A stretch of DNA of 64,000 bases, taken from contig NC_041002.1 in the NCBI RefSeq assembly GCF_004193775.1, positions 1,206,698 through 1,270,697 on the forward strand, in the 5' to 3' direction. The translations under genes were made by a program, and so were the position numbers. Shown here piece by piece: positions 49,577-60,648 of the stretch; the first letter of the stretch is position 1, and each line of letters starts with the position of its first letter. A model generated the notes under the pieces. The model did no database searches and was not told where the DNA came from. It saw only the letters and a program-made list of their open reading frames with translations. Source of the stretch: Glycine soja (Eukaryota > Streptophyta > Magnoliopsida > Fabales > Fabaceae).

Positions 49577-52500
49577 TCAAAAGTAGAAATCTTTGCCTAA
49601 ACCAGTCCTTCCATGACTCCACAAGTCCCTCAAGTCTTGAGAACTTTGCTTCAGCACGATATTTTCTATACGTTCAATTTGTGGCCAATCATCACCCGTT
49701 TCAGGCTGACACCTTGGCATTAACCGGGGACAATCCGTGATGATCAAGGTATTTAAATACTTGAGCATTTCTAGTTCTTTGGGCAGTGAATCCAAGCTTT
49801 TGCAATTAGAAATCACTAGCTTGCGAAGGGAAGTGAGCTTGGCTATGCTCTGTGGCAGAAAACTCAAGTAAGAGCATTCATAAAGCCCGAGCTCTTGCAA
49901 AGAGGTAACATCCTCAAGACCCCATGGAAGAGAATTGAGTTTTGGAATTTCCTTTATCGTCAGAACACGAAGGTGCTTCAGACCCTCCCATTCAGTCTTG
50001 GATTTGTCAAGATCAAGTTCCGGGCATCTCTCAATGGTAAGACTCTGGAGTGAGCTCAAAGACTTGAAACCTTCGGGTAGACACTTTAACTTATGGCAAT
50101 CTCGAATTTGAAGGTTCTCAAGGGAGATGAAGCTTTTAAGCCATCTCGGTGGTGGAGTTTCTGTAATGCGCGCAATTAGCATGGACTTCAATTTTGACAA
50201 AGGAATGAAGTCTTCTGATGAAGTTTTAGCATGCACTGTATCCCTCATTGACCTTACGCTGGAATCCACAAGCACCAACTCTTCATCAAGAAAAGGATAC
50301 AAAGGCATGCAATGCAGATTAGGGCAGCATTGAACATGCAGTTTAGAAATGCAATTAAAGAATGGTCTATCGTCTTCCCGCTTTGGAGTTTCCCACCAGC
50401 TTTTGAGGTTAGGGCAATCAGAGATTGTAAGTTCCTTCAATGATGGAAAAAATGTAGAGGAAGAGGAGCCTTCAGCATCAGCACTAATGAATTCAAGAGA
50501 GTCCAACCTTCTTAGTTCAAGAACCCTAAGGAGTGGGAGGTGATCAAGTGGTGGGATAAATACGCATTTGGGACAATCATTCAAGCTAAACTTAACAAGG
50601 CATTGCATTGAAGAAAGCCAATCTGAAAACCTGTTACCGTAGTACCCCACAACACATAACACTCTCAGACTTTGATTTGGCTCAAGAGAATCCAGTGACT
50701 TCTTGTCTTTGTCATCAACAACAACATTGCCTTTCTCCTTCTCTTTTTCTTCCTCCTCTTCCTCCTCGTGATCCCATCTTAAAGTCAAACAATCAAGGTG
50801 TTTTTTATCTCTCACATACTTATCTGTAGCGTTCGAGGCAGATAACTTCAACTGCTCCAGATGCAAAATTTCCAAGTTCCCTCGGAGCTTATTGAGATCC
50901 TTAAGGCCTCCCATGTGGTGGTTCTTGCTAGGCACAAAAAGTGACAATGTTTGTAGAGAACTCAGCTTGCCTATCCCTCGTGGCATGTGAGTGAGATCAA
51001 GGCACCCCTCCAAGTACAGATGCATGAGGCAACTTAGATCCTCCAAGTCCTTCGGCAACTCTTTGAGAACATGACATTGAGAAAGTTTCAACGTTTGCAA
51101 GTGGACAAGCTTGGTGATTGAACTAGGAAGCTTCTCTATGTTATTATGGGAAAGATCGAGATACCTTAAGTGCTTCAGTTCCCCAATAGAGCTCGGTACC
51201 ATCTTAATCCCCAAATCATGGAGATCCAACACGCGAAAACACTTGAACGTGTCAAAGATTTTATCGCAAGTTGACGTGGCCATCTTCACCTCATGTGGAA
51301 GCCGAGATTTGTTTGTTTTTCCCAGCAAAAGAATAGTCCTCAGTTTCTTCGCTTTCTCGAACAAAGCCTCAGGAATTCCGCTCTGAACATCCAACGCAAA
51401 ATCAAAGGAAGCTCGCACCACTCCCTCGTGAACTCTTTTCCCATCTGAATCCACTACGATATTCTCGTCCCATGCAACAATCCTCGCCAGTTCATGCATT
51501 AAACGGTTCATCTTGTAGCTCTTCACAACACCAAATTCGTCTCTCCCCGTCTCCTCGAAAACGAAAGGAACAAAGTCGTTGAAACACGCCCAGCCAAACT
51601 CTTGCGGATCGGAACAAAGGTTCCGAGAAAGAAACCCTTCCGCCATCCAGAGATGAATTAATTTCTCAGCCTCTATCACATGGTCTTGAGGAAACAATGA
51701 ACAATAAACAAAGCACAGCTTCTGATGCATGGAAAGTTGGTGGTAATAGGTAAACTTCAGCTCTTGTAGAAACTCCTCCTCCAACTTATCTCTGAAAAAT
51801 GATGATTCACTACATTTTATCAACTTTGCTGCAGTTGCTATCTTCATAGGGACTCCACCACAATATTCCCACACTATCTGCCGTTCTACATCTTCTTTGA
51901 TGTTGCTTGAACCTTGTCCACGAATTTGCTGAAACAGTAACCATGACTCGTCTTGGTTAAGCCCTTGCAAAGCATATGGTTTAACCGCACCACTGACAGC
52001 AATGTTGTTGGCAACAAAATTGTTGCGTGTAGTTACGAGTACCACCCCACTAACACACGCTAATTTGCGCTGCAACTTCTGGAGACTTTCCTCATCTTTC
52101 AAACCATCCACCACAAGAAGGAAGCGATTTCCCTGGTCAACTATTTTAGTGACGCATGTTGCGACGGATTCCACGTCGAAGGTTTCATGGTTTCCCTGAA
52201 CCCAAGTTGGTGACCCAAAAAGGGCTTTGACTTCCTCGTCCTCACAAACGAGACGAGCAAGTTTAGTCTTCCCTATTCCCGCGACCCCAACAATGGTAAC
52301 CACAGGAAAAGAAACAGCACCGTTTCCACTGTTTTTCACAAACAGCTTGAGTTGATCTACAATCTCCTTCTTAGCATTTTCTCTGCCAACCGCTACAAAT
52401 TTGTCCCCGCTTATATCTTTCAGCTTTCTCTCGTTCTTCTTTGCTTCTTGGGTGAAGGACAATTTTTCTCCCTCCGTTGCGAAGCTTTTGAGCAGCCCAG

Positions 52501-52825
52501 TAGCTTTCTTGAGTTGTTGTGTGACTTTGTGACGATGCACCATGCTTTGGCCAGTTTTGATGAGCGATATTATGGCAGCGTTTCCCTGCTTGTGAGGGAG
52601 ATCATCCATCAAATCGTTCAAGTCGTTGACCTTGTCCTTGACCTTTTTCAACCAAAGCAGAACTTTGGGGTCTAGGGAGTTGTTCTGCTTGGCCTTGTGA
52701 ACCACGTCATTGATCTTTCTGAGAACATCTTCAAACTCTTTAACATTCTCCTTTGGGAGTGCAAGGGAGGAGCCAGTGCGTCCTAGGATGTCGGATATGG
52801 CATCGGCAAGAATAGTTACGTCCAT
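49577..52825 (-). CDS. CC-NBS-LRR disease resistance protein (CNL, RGA-like), single exon
   Basis: Intracellular immune receptor. The ORF is open from 52942, but the likely start is the ATG at 52825 (MDVTILADAIS), which fits the Rx-type coiled-coil N-terminus and gives 1082 residues without an intron. Positions from that Met: CC 1-120; P-loop GVAGIGKT 180-187; kinase-2 RFLLVVDG 234-241; RNBS-B VVLVTTR; GLPL position CGGVPMKIA 322-330; RNBS-D region with CFVYCSLFPQD; MHD position reads MNR (439-441); LRRs from about 530. The LRR part contains a Glu-rich insert. Kinase-2 lacks the usual DD, and GLPL and MHD are both altered, so ATPase and switch behaviour may differ from standard CNLs. The C-terminus is seven residues longer than the copy at 1-1649. 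No stop or frameshift. Confidence 0.93.
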   Translation of the reverse strand: MDVTILADAISDILGRTGSSLALPKENVKEFEDVLRKINDVVHKAKQNNSLDPKVLLWLKKVKDKVNDLNDLMDDLPHKQGNAAIISLIKTGQSMVHRHKVTQQLKKATGLLKSFATEGEKLSFTQEAKKNERKLKDISGDKFVAVGRENAKKEIVDQLKLFVKNSGNGAVSFPVVTIVGVAGIGKTKLARLVCEDEEVKALFGSPTWVQGNHETFDVESVATCVTKIVDQGNRFLLVVDGLKDEESLQKLQRKLACVSGVVLVTTRNNFVANNIAVSGAVKPYALQGLNQDESWLLFQQIRGQGSSNIKEDVERQIVWEYCGGVPMKIATAAKLIKCSESSFFRDKLEEEFLQELKFTYYHQLSMHQKLCFVYCSLFPQDHVIEAEKLIHLWMAEGFLSRNLCSDPQEFGWACFNDFVPFVFEETGRDEFGVVKSYKMNRLMHELARIVAWDENIVVDSDGKRVHEGVVRASFDFALDVQSGIPEALFEKAKKLRTILLLGKTNKSRLPHEVKMATSTCDKIFDTFKCFRVLDLHDLGIKMVPSSIGELKHLRYLDLSHNNIEKLPSSITKLVHLQTLKLSQCHVLKELPKDLEDLSCLMHLYLEGCLDLTHMPRGIGKLSSLQTLSLFVPSKNHHMGGLKDLNKLRGNLEILHLEQLKLSASNATDKYVRDKKHLDCLTLRWDHEEEEEEEKEKEKGNVVVDDKDKKSLDSLEPNQSLRVLCVVGYYGNRFSDWLSSMQCLVKFSLNDCPKCVFIPPLDHLPLLRVLELRRLDSLEFISADAEGSSSSTFFPSLKELTISDCPNLKSWWETPKREDDRPFFNCISKLHVQCCPNLHCMPLYPFLDEELVLVDSSVRSMRDTVHAKTSSEDFIPLSKLKSMLIARITETPPPRWLKSFISLENLQIRDCHKLKCLPEGFKSLSSLQSLTIERCPELDLDKSKTEWEGLKHLRVLTIKEIPKLNSLPWGLEDVTSLQELGLYECSYLSFLPQSIAKLTSLRKLVISNCKSLDSLPKELEMLKYLNTLIITDCPRLMPRCQPETGDDWPQIERIENIVLKQSSQDLRDLWSHGRTGLGKDFYF

Positions 52826-52942
52826 TGTTTTGTTTGTGCTCTGAGTGGAGTGGATGAATGGTTTTTGCTTGCTAGAAAGAATTAGGCAGACACTGTTGGT
52901 GAGAACAAGAGAATAAGAAATCAGAGACTTAACGATGGACAC

Positions 52943-53639
52943 TGCTGTCGTGTAATCACCAATTACTTATTATTCTATTCTTCTCTCGATTTAAACGAAT
53001 ATAATACCACTCAAAATAGAAAAATGTTACGTGAATATAATAAGATTTTTAATGTGATAACAAATAGAAATAAGAGATATTCAAGAAACACTTGAAATAA
53101 TGAAATTTTTGTGTATAGTTGGTACTCAAAATAATGCAACAGCCAACGCTTTGTGCTGATAAAAAAACAAACAGTCAATGCTTTGTGGATGCGACCTATC
53201 ACGGCCATTGTCGGAAGAATTATAGGAATAGATAATCCATGCCATTTGAAATGTTGCACGCAACGGCGGGAGTATATAATTTTATGCGGAATCAATGAAA
53301 TAAGTTTCACACGTTGAATATCAATAAATTGTTATTATTTTACAAGGGTAAAATTAACTCAAATTTAATATACGAAGGATTAAAATGGATGTCTTAAAAA
53401 TATATTTTAGCTTATATTAATTAATGACTCGATATTGTGTCTACATTATTTCAAATTTAATATAGAGTAACGAATAAAAAATCAGCAAATAAAAAAGTAG
53501 AGTAACTGCCATAAAAAGTTATTAAACTATCGTTGGAGTTAAAATCGAATTTAATTAATAAAAAATATTAGAAACATATTTTTTAAAATTGTCCTCAAGT
53601 AGGCATAAACTATTAGGGCCCAACATTATCAATAATTTA
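52943..53639. other. Upstream region of the NLR gene
   Basis: Presumed promoter and leader on the minus strand, AT-rich. No clear TATA element stands out, and no other gene is seen. Confidence 0.4.
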
Positions 53640-53930
53640 TATTTCTCTATCTTCATCTTATCTTTCTTTATCTTCTATTTTTTTTTTTATCTTTATCATC
53701 TCTTAATTTAAATATTTTATCTTTTCTATCTTTAAATATTTATCTCTTCTTCTAAATCTTTATATTTTCTTTATCTATTATTTTATTTCTTTTTATTACT
53801 TAATAATTGAATTTGCATCACTTAAGTACACCAAAATCTTTGTGGATTTGACACTCGGACTTCCACGTACTTTATTACTTGTAATAAAATTGGTACATTT
53901 ATCAATCAATTAACAACAATCAAATTCAAT
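53640..53930. mobile_element. Decayed 3' LTR fragment, same family as the solo LTR at 14676
   Basis: The pyrimidine-rich TATCTTTT run followed by GACACTCGGACTTCCxxGxACTTTATTACTTGTAA and a TTGGTACA tail parallels 15930-16214, with many changes. It is in the same orientation and is truncated at its 5' side. It shows repeated insertions of one family in the window. Confidence 0.75.
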
Positions 53931-54263
53931 ATTTTAAAAATTTAAGCATCAAATTAATAATTAAATAGTATATTTACTCATCTTTTTTTATTTTTACATA
54001 TCTTATTTCTTTCTAGTCTACCCTACTCCACCAAACAAATTAAAGTTTATTTAAGTCCAAATTGATAGCCAGATAAGAATGCATAATAAGGCAGCACCTC
54101 ATGCAATACTCACATGTGAATATGAACGGATGGTTTATTTATGTTTGTTGACTTTAACAACTACATGTTTGAAAATTAGACATAAAAATACTTTTAAGAC
54201 AAAAATAATTTATTATAATATTAGCATTTTTATTTTTGTTTTTATTTTATTTTTATTCATTGA

Positions 54264-54267
<4 letters not shown>

Positions 54268-54326
<59 letters not shown>
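54268..54326. repeat. (TA)n microsatellite
   Basis: About 29 TA units. Confidence 0.97.
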
Positions 54327-54327
<1 letters not shown>

Positions 54328-54513
54328 CATTATTAATTTCAATCCAAATACACTATGCTGGAGCCCGAAGCCATCTGTTATTCTGTTCACATTGAGCTAT
54401 AAGCCTAGCTGATGAAATATCTTTATAGATAAGCCACTTTAATTGATGCAGTTGGAACAATAAGTATAAAAGCTACTCCCGCTTCACCCTCATTATTATA
54501 CCTTCGTTATTAT

Positions 54514-54690
54514 CACACCTAACTGATGTACGTGGTACTATCCATGCTGCACCATATAAATTCAAATTTTATTTACCCTTATTATTATCATACCCAATTG
54601 ATGTACTTTTTCTTGGTTACACACTTACACTTATTATTACAGAAAAAAAAAATCAAATTGCATCAATGGATGGATAGCATCAAATAATAT
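54514..54690. repeat. Direct repeat, copy A (copies B and C downstream)
   Basis: Copy A contains CACCTAACTGATGTACGTGG, CATATAAATTCAAA, CAATTGATGTACTTTTTCTT and GGATGGATAGCATCA in order. Copy B is 55051-55201 continued at 55813-55835, interrupted by the hAT-like element. A short copy C is at about 55895-55940. They form a dispersed direct duplication of about 540-bp spacing. Confidence 0.8.
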
Positions 54691-55201
54691 ATAATAATAA
54701 CTTAATAAGGTTGAAGCATAGTCTCCTACCCAGCCAGTTTGTGATTCACACATTGTACAATAATTATATATTTTTTAAATATTAATTTAAGGTTATTTAT
54801 ACTAAATTTTGAAAAAATGTTATATGTTCAAAATTTTAAACAAATTTATAATTATATTTTTAAATATATTAAATTTTATTAAACTTTAAATTTTAAGTGT
54901 ATAAGTTTACCTATTATAAAACTATTTAGATTTTTTTAATATAAACTGAATAATATAGATCAATTAATGATTTATTGGATCAATCATTAATCTAATAATA
55001 AAATATTCATAACCAAGTTAATAATCATTCCGAGTCTAGTCTGATAACATTACACCTAACTGATGTACGTGGTACTATACATGCTGTAGCGTATAAATTC
55101 AAAATTTATTCACCCTTATTATTGTCATACCTAATTGATGTACTTTTTCTTAGTTACACTTACAGGGGAAAAATAGACAATAAATAAAAGTGTATCAGGA
55201 T

Positions 55202-55812
55202 TAGATACGGCAAGAAAACCCGTATCTGTGGGTACCCGCCCGAATCCGTCCCGACTTTGACGGGTAATATCCGAGTTGACCGAGTATGGGTTCGGATTTG
55301 AGTTTTCCCCAATAACCAAAAGTCGGGTACGGGTACGGGTATGGGATTACTAGACCCGTCTCGACCCAGAACCCGAACCCGCCCCGCCACTTAAAATTTT
55401 TAGAATTTTTGCATAATTTAATCAAAAGGCATATAATTTTTATTACTAGTTAATTTTATTTTAAAATTTTTACATAATTTAATATTATTTTCTTAACTAT
55501 TTATGTAGACACACGCGTTATAATAAATTTATTGATATATAAGTAGTTAAAAATAAATGTTTAACAATCAATTTATTTTTTTTCTAAAATCAAATTTTTA
55601 ATATTTTTTTACAAAAAAAATATTTTTCTAAATGGTGTGTGAAACGGGATTGGGGATACCCGATACCCGACGGATACCCAACGGGTACGGGGATGGGACA
55701 ATAAACTCAAACCCGTCGGGTATCGGATACGGGTATGAGAATATGTTGAGGAGTCAGGATAAAGGATTGGGGAGACAATACCCGTATCCGACCCGCCCCA
55801 TTGCCATGTCTA
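55202..55812. mobile_element. hAT-like non-autonomous element with perfect 8-bp target duplication
   Basis: Ends TAGATACGGCAA and (reverse complement) TAGACATGGCAA are short inverted repeats. Flanks are identical 8-mers ATCAGGAT at 55194-55201 and 55813-55820, the hAT duplication size. Subterminal regions are GC-rich with repeated CGGGTA/ACCCG motifs around an AT-rich centre, and there is no transposase. The element sits in copy B of a local direct repeat whose copy A keeps the corresponding unoccupied site. Confidence 0.88.
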
Positions 55813-55820
55813 ATCAGGAT

Positions 55821-58800
55821 GGATAGCATCAGCCCAAAGGAGACTATGCAATCCTACACGTTACTATTTTTATGGCAATCGAGCATTAGAGAATACTTTA
55901 TGTACTAAACATGCCGTGGCGTATAATTCAATTTTTATAGAAATATTCGTGTATTACATAAGTGAATTATGTTTTTAGTTTTAAGAATTGAGATAAATTT
56001 GCTTTGAAAAAAAAACAGTTTAATTACTTGAATTTCAAAAAATATATTTGTAGTCTCTACTCCCTCAAATTATTTTCATTCTATAAACATATCTATTTTA
56101 TTTTTATTCCAAATCCTAATAACTAACACTATTAAACGTATTAGTACCTTATCACAAAAAATATATATGTTAGTACGTAGTTTCTGTCATAAAAAAATTG
56201 TAGAAGAAATTATATTCTTACAAAAATTACTCACATTTTTTTCTCTTTTTTCTTAACTTACACAAATATTGATCTCCTAAGGTTTAAGAAAACTATACAC
56301 ACTTTTCTTTATTTTTAAAATATATCTAAATTTAATGTTATTATTGTTGGTATGAAGTTGATTTAGATGATTTTATGTGTTGAATCATTGATGGCTTGGT
56401 TGGGATCATTTCATTTAGTTTCTGACACCCATAACTATTCATTTGGCTTATGGGTTTGCTAAAATAAGGTTGGTTCAATATTTTTTTGTTGCTCACCATG
56501 ATATTCATTTGGTTGATGGTATTCATTTAGCTTATAGGTTTACTAATATGACATCTTGATTGAGTTTTCTACAACTTTTTTTTTAATCAAAATTGTCTTA
56601 TATTTGAAGGAGGAAGGCAAAGACATTTTTGAAGAAAAAAACACTTATTAAATGTCATGTACAATGCACATAACTTACTACTGGCAAATGTTTGAATAGA
56701 CTAACTTGTGTAAAAAAAAATACTTTTGACTTTAGTCACTTTAGACTTGACATTTGATGTATTAAAACTTTGATGTTTTGTTATTTGATAAGTATTAGTT
56801 TTGGGAACGTTTGATATTTTATTTACTGTTGAATGTTTAATATTAATTGAATGATTATATTTATATATTTTTTAATAGGTATCAGTCTTGTGTGCGTTTG
56901 ATATTTTATTGAAAGTTGAATGTTTAATATTTAATTGAATGTTTATAATGATATTTATAATTTTTATGTATTTTTATCTCTACCTTAACTTTAAAACATG
57001 GAGGGAAAAGAAAAAAATTCCCACTATTTGACAATTGTATACTTTTTAAAAAATAAATTTTTAAAACTTTTTTATTAAATCATGGGCCGACCTGTTTAAC
57101 TACAAACTTCATGAGTCAAATGTGAACTAAAAAATTTAGTTCATTTAATTCACAAATCAAACTTATCTAGCTAAAAAACACAAGTTTCATGGTTGAACCT
57201 TAGATGGCCTAATTGGTCCATCTACACATCCTTATGGTTTGTATGGTTGGAAGGAAGAAAAACAAGAAAGGAAAGAAAAGTTTAAAATTTGAATTGCAAA
57301 ATAAAAAATAGAATGAAAAATTTAAACTTTATTTTCTATGGGTCAACTTTCTTGTTCCTCTTCTTCCTTTTTCTCTCCAACCAAATAAAAAAATGTTTTG
57401 TTATATATGTTTTCTTTTCTCTTTATTTTTTCCCCTCATGTTTTCTCTTCTACCAAACATAAGTTTAGGCATTACTAGTGTTGTAATGTATTAGTAGGGA
57501 TCTAAGTTTGGATTATCAATGTCATGTCAACATATATTTTAGACTATCACATTATCTATCATATCAATATTGTTATCACTTAAATTTAAGTTAGTGATTT
57601 TTGTTAAAAAAATTGATGACAAACTGATTATGAACCAAAATTGTTAAATTTTAAAAACCTAAAAGACCAAATTTGCAATAAAGCAATAAAATTTTAAAAT
57701 TACATTATTGTGAAACTATAGTGGTCAAAAGTAAATTTAAGTCTTTACATAAAGTAATTTAATTTTAATTTTCATAGTATACAAATTCATTATGTTAATC
57801 ATTGTAGGTGTTATGTTAAATTTCTTCATATTTTAAAAAATTCTAAAAAAATATTATTGTTTTAAAAATTCCTTATATTTGGTATCCAAACATGTTAATT
57901 TATGTATTATATTTTAAATGCACTTGAAGATTAAATTTCTCTAAAAATTCTCCATCCAAACACATTAAAAATCAATTTGACTTGACCTTACTCAAAATCC
58001 CATTGAAAACTAAATTATGTAATTTAAGATTTTGTGGCTATTTTGTAGAATATGATTATAATTATTTCGCGTATCCCAATTACCCAAATTTGATCAAGTA
58101 TCTGATCACAAAAAATATGACTTAGTCTTGCGGCTGAAGTAAATCGGTTCAAGCTTTTTATCTGTCCAAACACAGACAGATTTTGGTAAACATGTATTGC
58201 AGAACTATCTAAAACGGCTACGTTTTAACTAGATAGAAAGCTTGTCAAAGCATCAGAGATTTTCTCTTCTTTATTTTCCTGATAAATCATTTGTACATGA
58301 AATGATATAATGGACAACACCGTTAACTATATTGCTTACTTAATGGGAACACTAACTTTGGAGCTGAAGATAAGGTATGACACAATTCACACACTACATA
58401 ACAATCCAGGTTGTTTTGAATGAGTGGGAAAATAAAAGGCAAATTAGGAATGAAGGATCATATAACATTAAACAGATCTTAAGACTATAAATGATCAGCT
58501 TTAATACAATTTGAACTACAAGCTATCCGAAACAAGATCTTGCTCTTGCTATTTAAAAATTGGTAGAATACTGTTAACGAAGAATCAATTTGAAAATACT
58601 TAAAAGTTATTTAATAAACCAAAAATATGTGTAATTACGTTAACTCTTCAAAAAAAAAAAAAATCTCTCGTAAATATTCGTTTCAATTATAAAAGATAGA
58701 ATAATCCATTTTGATATATAAAAAATAATCGATTTAAAAATATTATAAAAAATGAAATTTCAGAATTTTTTTTCATATATGTCAAAGTGATGGAAAAGAA

Positions 58801-60187
58801 AGAATATCTTTTATATATCTATCAAATTTATTAACTTTTCAAAAAATGACGAAACCCAATTTTATCTCTTCACAAAGATAAAATTTCCTATGATGAATTA
58901 TTTAATTATTGGAGCTATACTAATAAAAAAAAAGAAATAAATTGAACAATAAATTTGTAAATAGGACAAAAGTTATGATTAAAGAATTAATTTCTTTAAA
59001 ATTCGATAATTTTAATTTTAAGATATTAATCACTTCTGCTAATAGCTTGGTTAATCAAATTACAATTTGATATCAAAATAGCCTACTATATATCTAGCTA
59101 AATTTATATTTGAATTTACGTAATTATTTTTTATATTTGAATTTAATTTTTTATTAATAGTAAATAATTTTTTAAATTTTGTTAAATTTAGATTTTATCA
59201 TAAATATATGTTTAAATATTTATGTAATGCATAAAATACTTACTAACATTAAAATACCTTAAGTATAAAACCTTTCCCTAACCTTGAGCGTTTGTCAACG
59301 TACGGCGAAATCGTCAACTTTAATACTTGTAAGAAATGGGAGAGATTATTCCCACTGCAAGCAGAAGAAAAGTCTGCGTTAATTCTATACCCAATTTAGT
59401 CTTTATCTTAAATATATAAGAAAATAAAACTACAGTAATTCACGTTTATTAAGAATATCAATTAATTTTATTTAAATTTTTTAATCTTATTATAAAATAT
59501 ATCATTATCTAAATTAACTTTTAAGAGAATTCGATTTTATGGAAATTAACTTATTTTAAATGAGAATATTTTCTCCATTTCAAAGGTCATATGGTTGATA
59601 TGAAAAAAATTTAAGCAGATAATTGGAAATAAAATTTGAATTAAGTAAAGAATATTTTGAAAATAATTTTATAAAAACTTTTATACTAACTAAAAAAAAT
59701 TTAACTAAAATTTTAAAAACTTTACACTATTATTTATTTCTTAACAAAAATTATTTAATATTTTATGTTATAAAAAAATTAATTTTAAAAAGTAAATAAA
59801 AGGAGTAAATACAAATAAAAATTTTCTTCTTATTTCACACACACAAACTTTCTTTTATTCTTGTTTATCTTTGCAAACAGAAAATTGTTACTTCCAGATA
59901 TATTTTATTTTTCTTTTGTTCATTTTATTTGTATCTATTTTTATCCAAACAAATGTGTAAAGCTCAAAAGTAGTGAATATTTTTAAAAATAAATTAATAA
60001 TATTATTTTTATAAACACATAATAGCTTCCACATATTTCTTTTGGGTAATGGCATTTGTATAATTGTATCTATAATTTTCAACACCTCATCAATATTTTT
60101 TTCCTATTATATCATATTATTTATTGAGTAAAACGATACCTATTTAATTAATACCTTTTCTTTCTCTTTATGCCTCTAACTATACTG

Positions 60188-60259
<72 letters not shown>

Positions 60260-60630
60260 CTTTTTCTCTCTCACGGGATGTAAAATAAGATTTTGATTTT
60301 CCGGCGTCTAAATATATTTATTCTTTTTCTTTTTTGGGTGGACTAGTCTTTGATTATAAGAGGCCGTGGAGTGAATCATCCTTCTCAACATAGATCTTAA
60401 TGTGTAAGCATTTGTCAAGTTAGACCTCCCATTCTAAGTGCCAAAATTTCCGAATAAAGTATTTTTCTTTTTTTCCTTTTATTTTAGGCGCTATATACAG
60501 TGCCCTGCAAGGTAAATGGTTACTTCCTCCCCGTACGTTGCTTTATCAAATTCCATACTTGTTTTTCATTTCATGATCCAAACGAATCTGTTAGGCTAAT
60601 TGATTTTGTATGTATTTTATATAGGTTCAG
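55821..60630. other. Gene-poor AT-rich region
   Basis: Direct-repeat remnants up to 55940, then AT-rich sequence with a (TA)n tract at 60193-60257. The 5' flank of the Gag-ankyrin gene is at the right end. No gene recognised. Confidence 0.5.
60193..60257. repeat. (TA)n microsatellite
   Basis: About 32 TA units, 390 bases upstream of the ankyrin gene's first recognised exon. Confidence 0.97.
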
Positions 60631-60648
60631 ATTGTGGAAGCAGTAGAA

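Noticed and set aside
50608..50829. Plus-strand ORFs inside the NLR gene (also 50127-50333, 51111-51386, 52352-52675)
   Set aside because: They are antisense shadows of the long NLR frame, and two of them recur antisense to the other copy only because the genes are duplicated.
52826..52942. Upstream in-frame start giving 39 extra residues to the NLR
   Set aside because: The extension is hydrophobic and unlike CNL N-termini; MDVTILADAIS at 52825 fits the Rx-type coiled-coil start. A signal peptide on a CNL would be unusual.
54079..54327. 82-codon ORF ending in Ile-Tyr repeats
   Set aside because: Mostly (TA)n and AT-rich sequence; no domain and no splice context.
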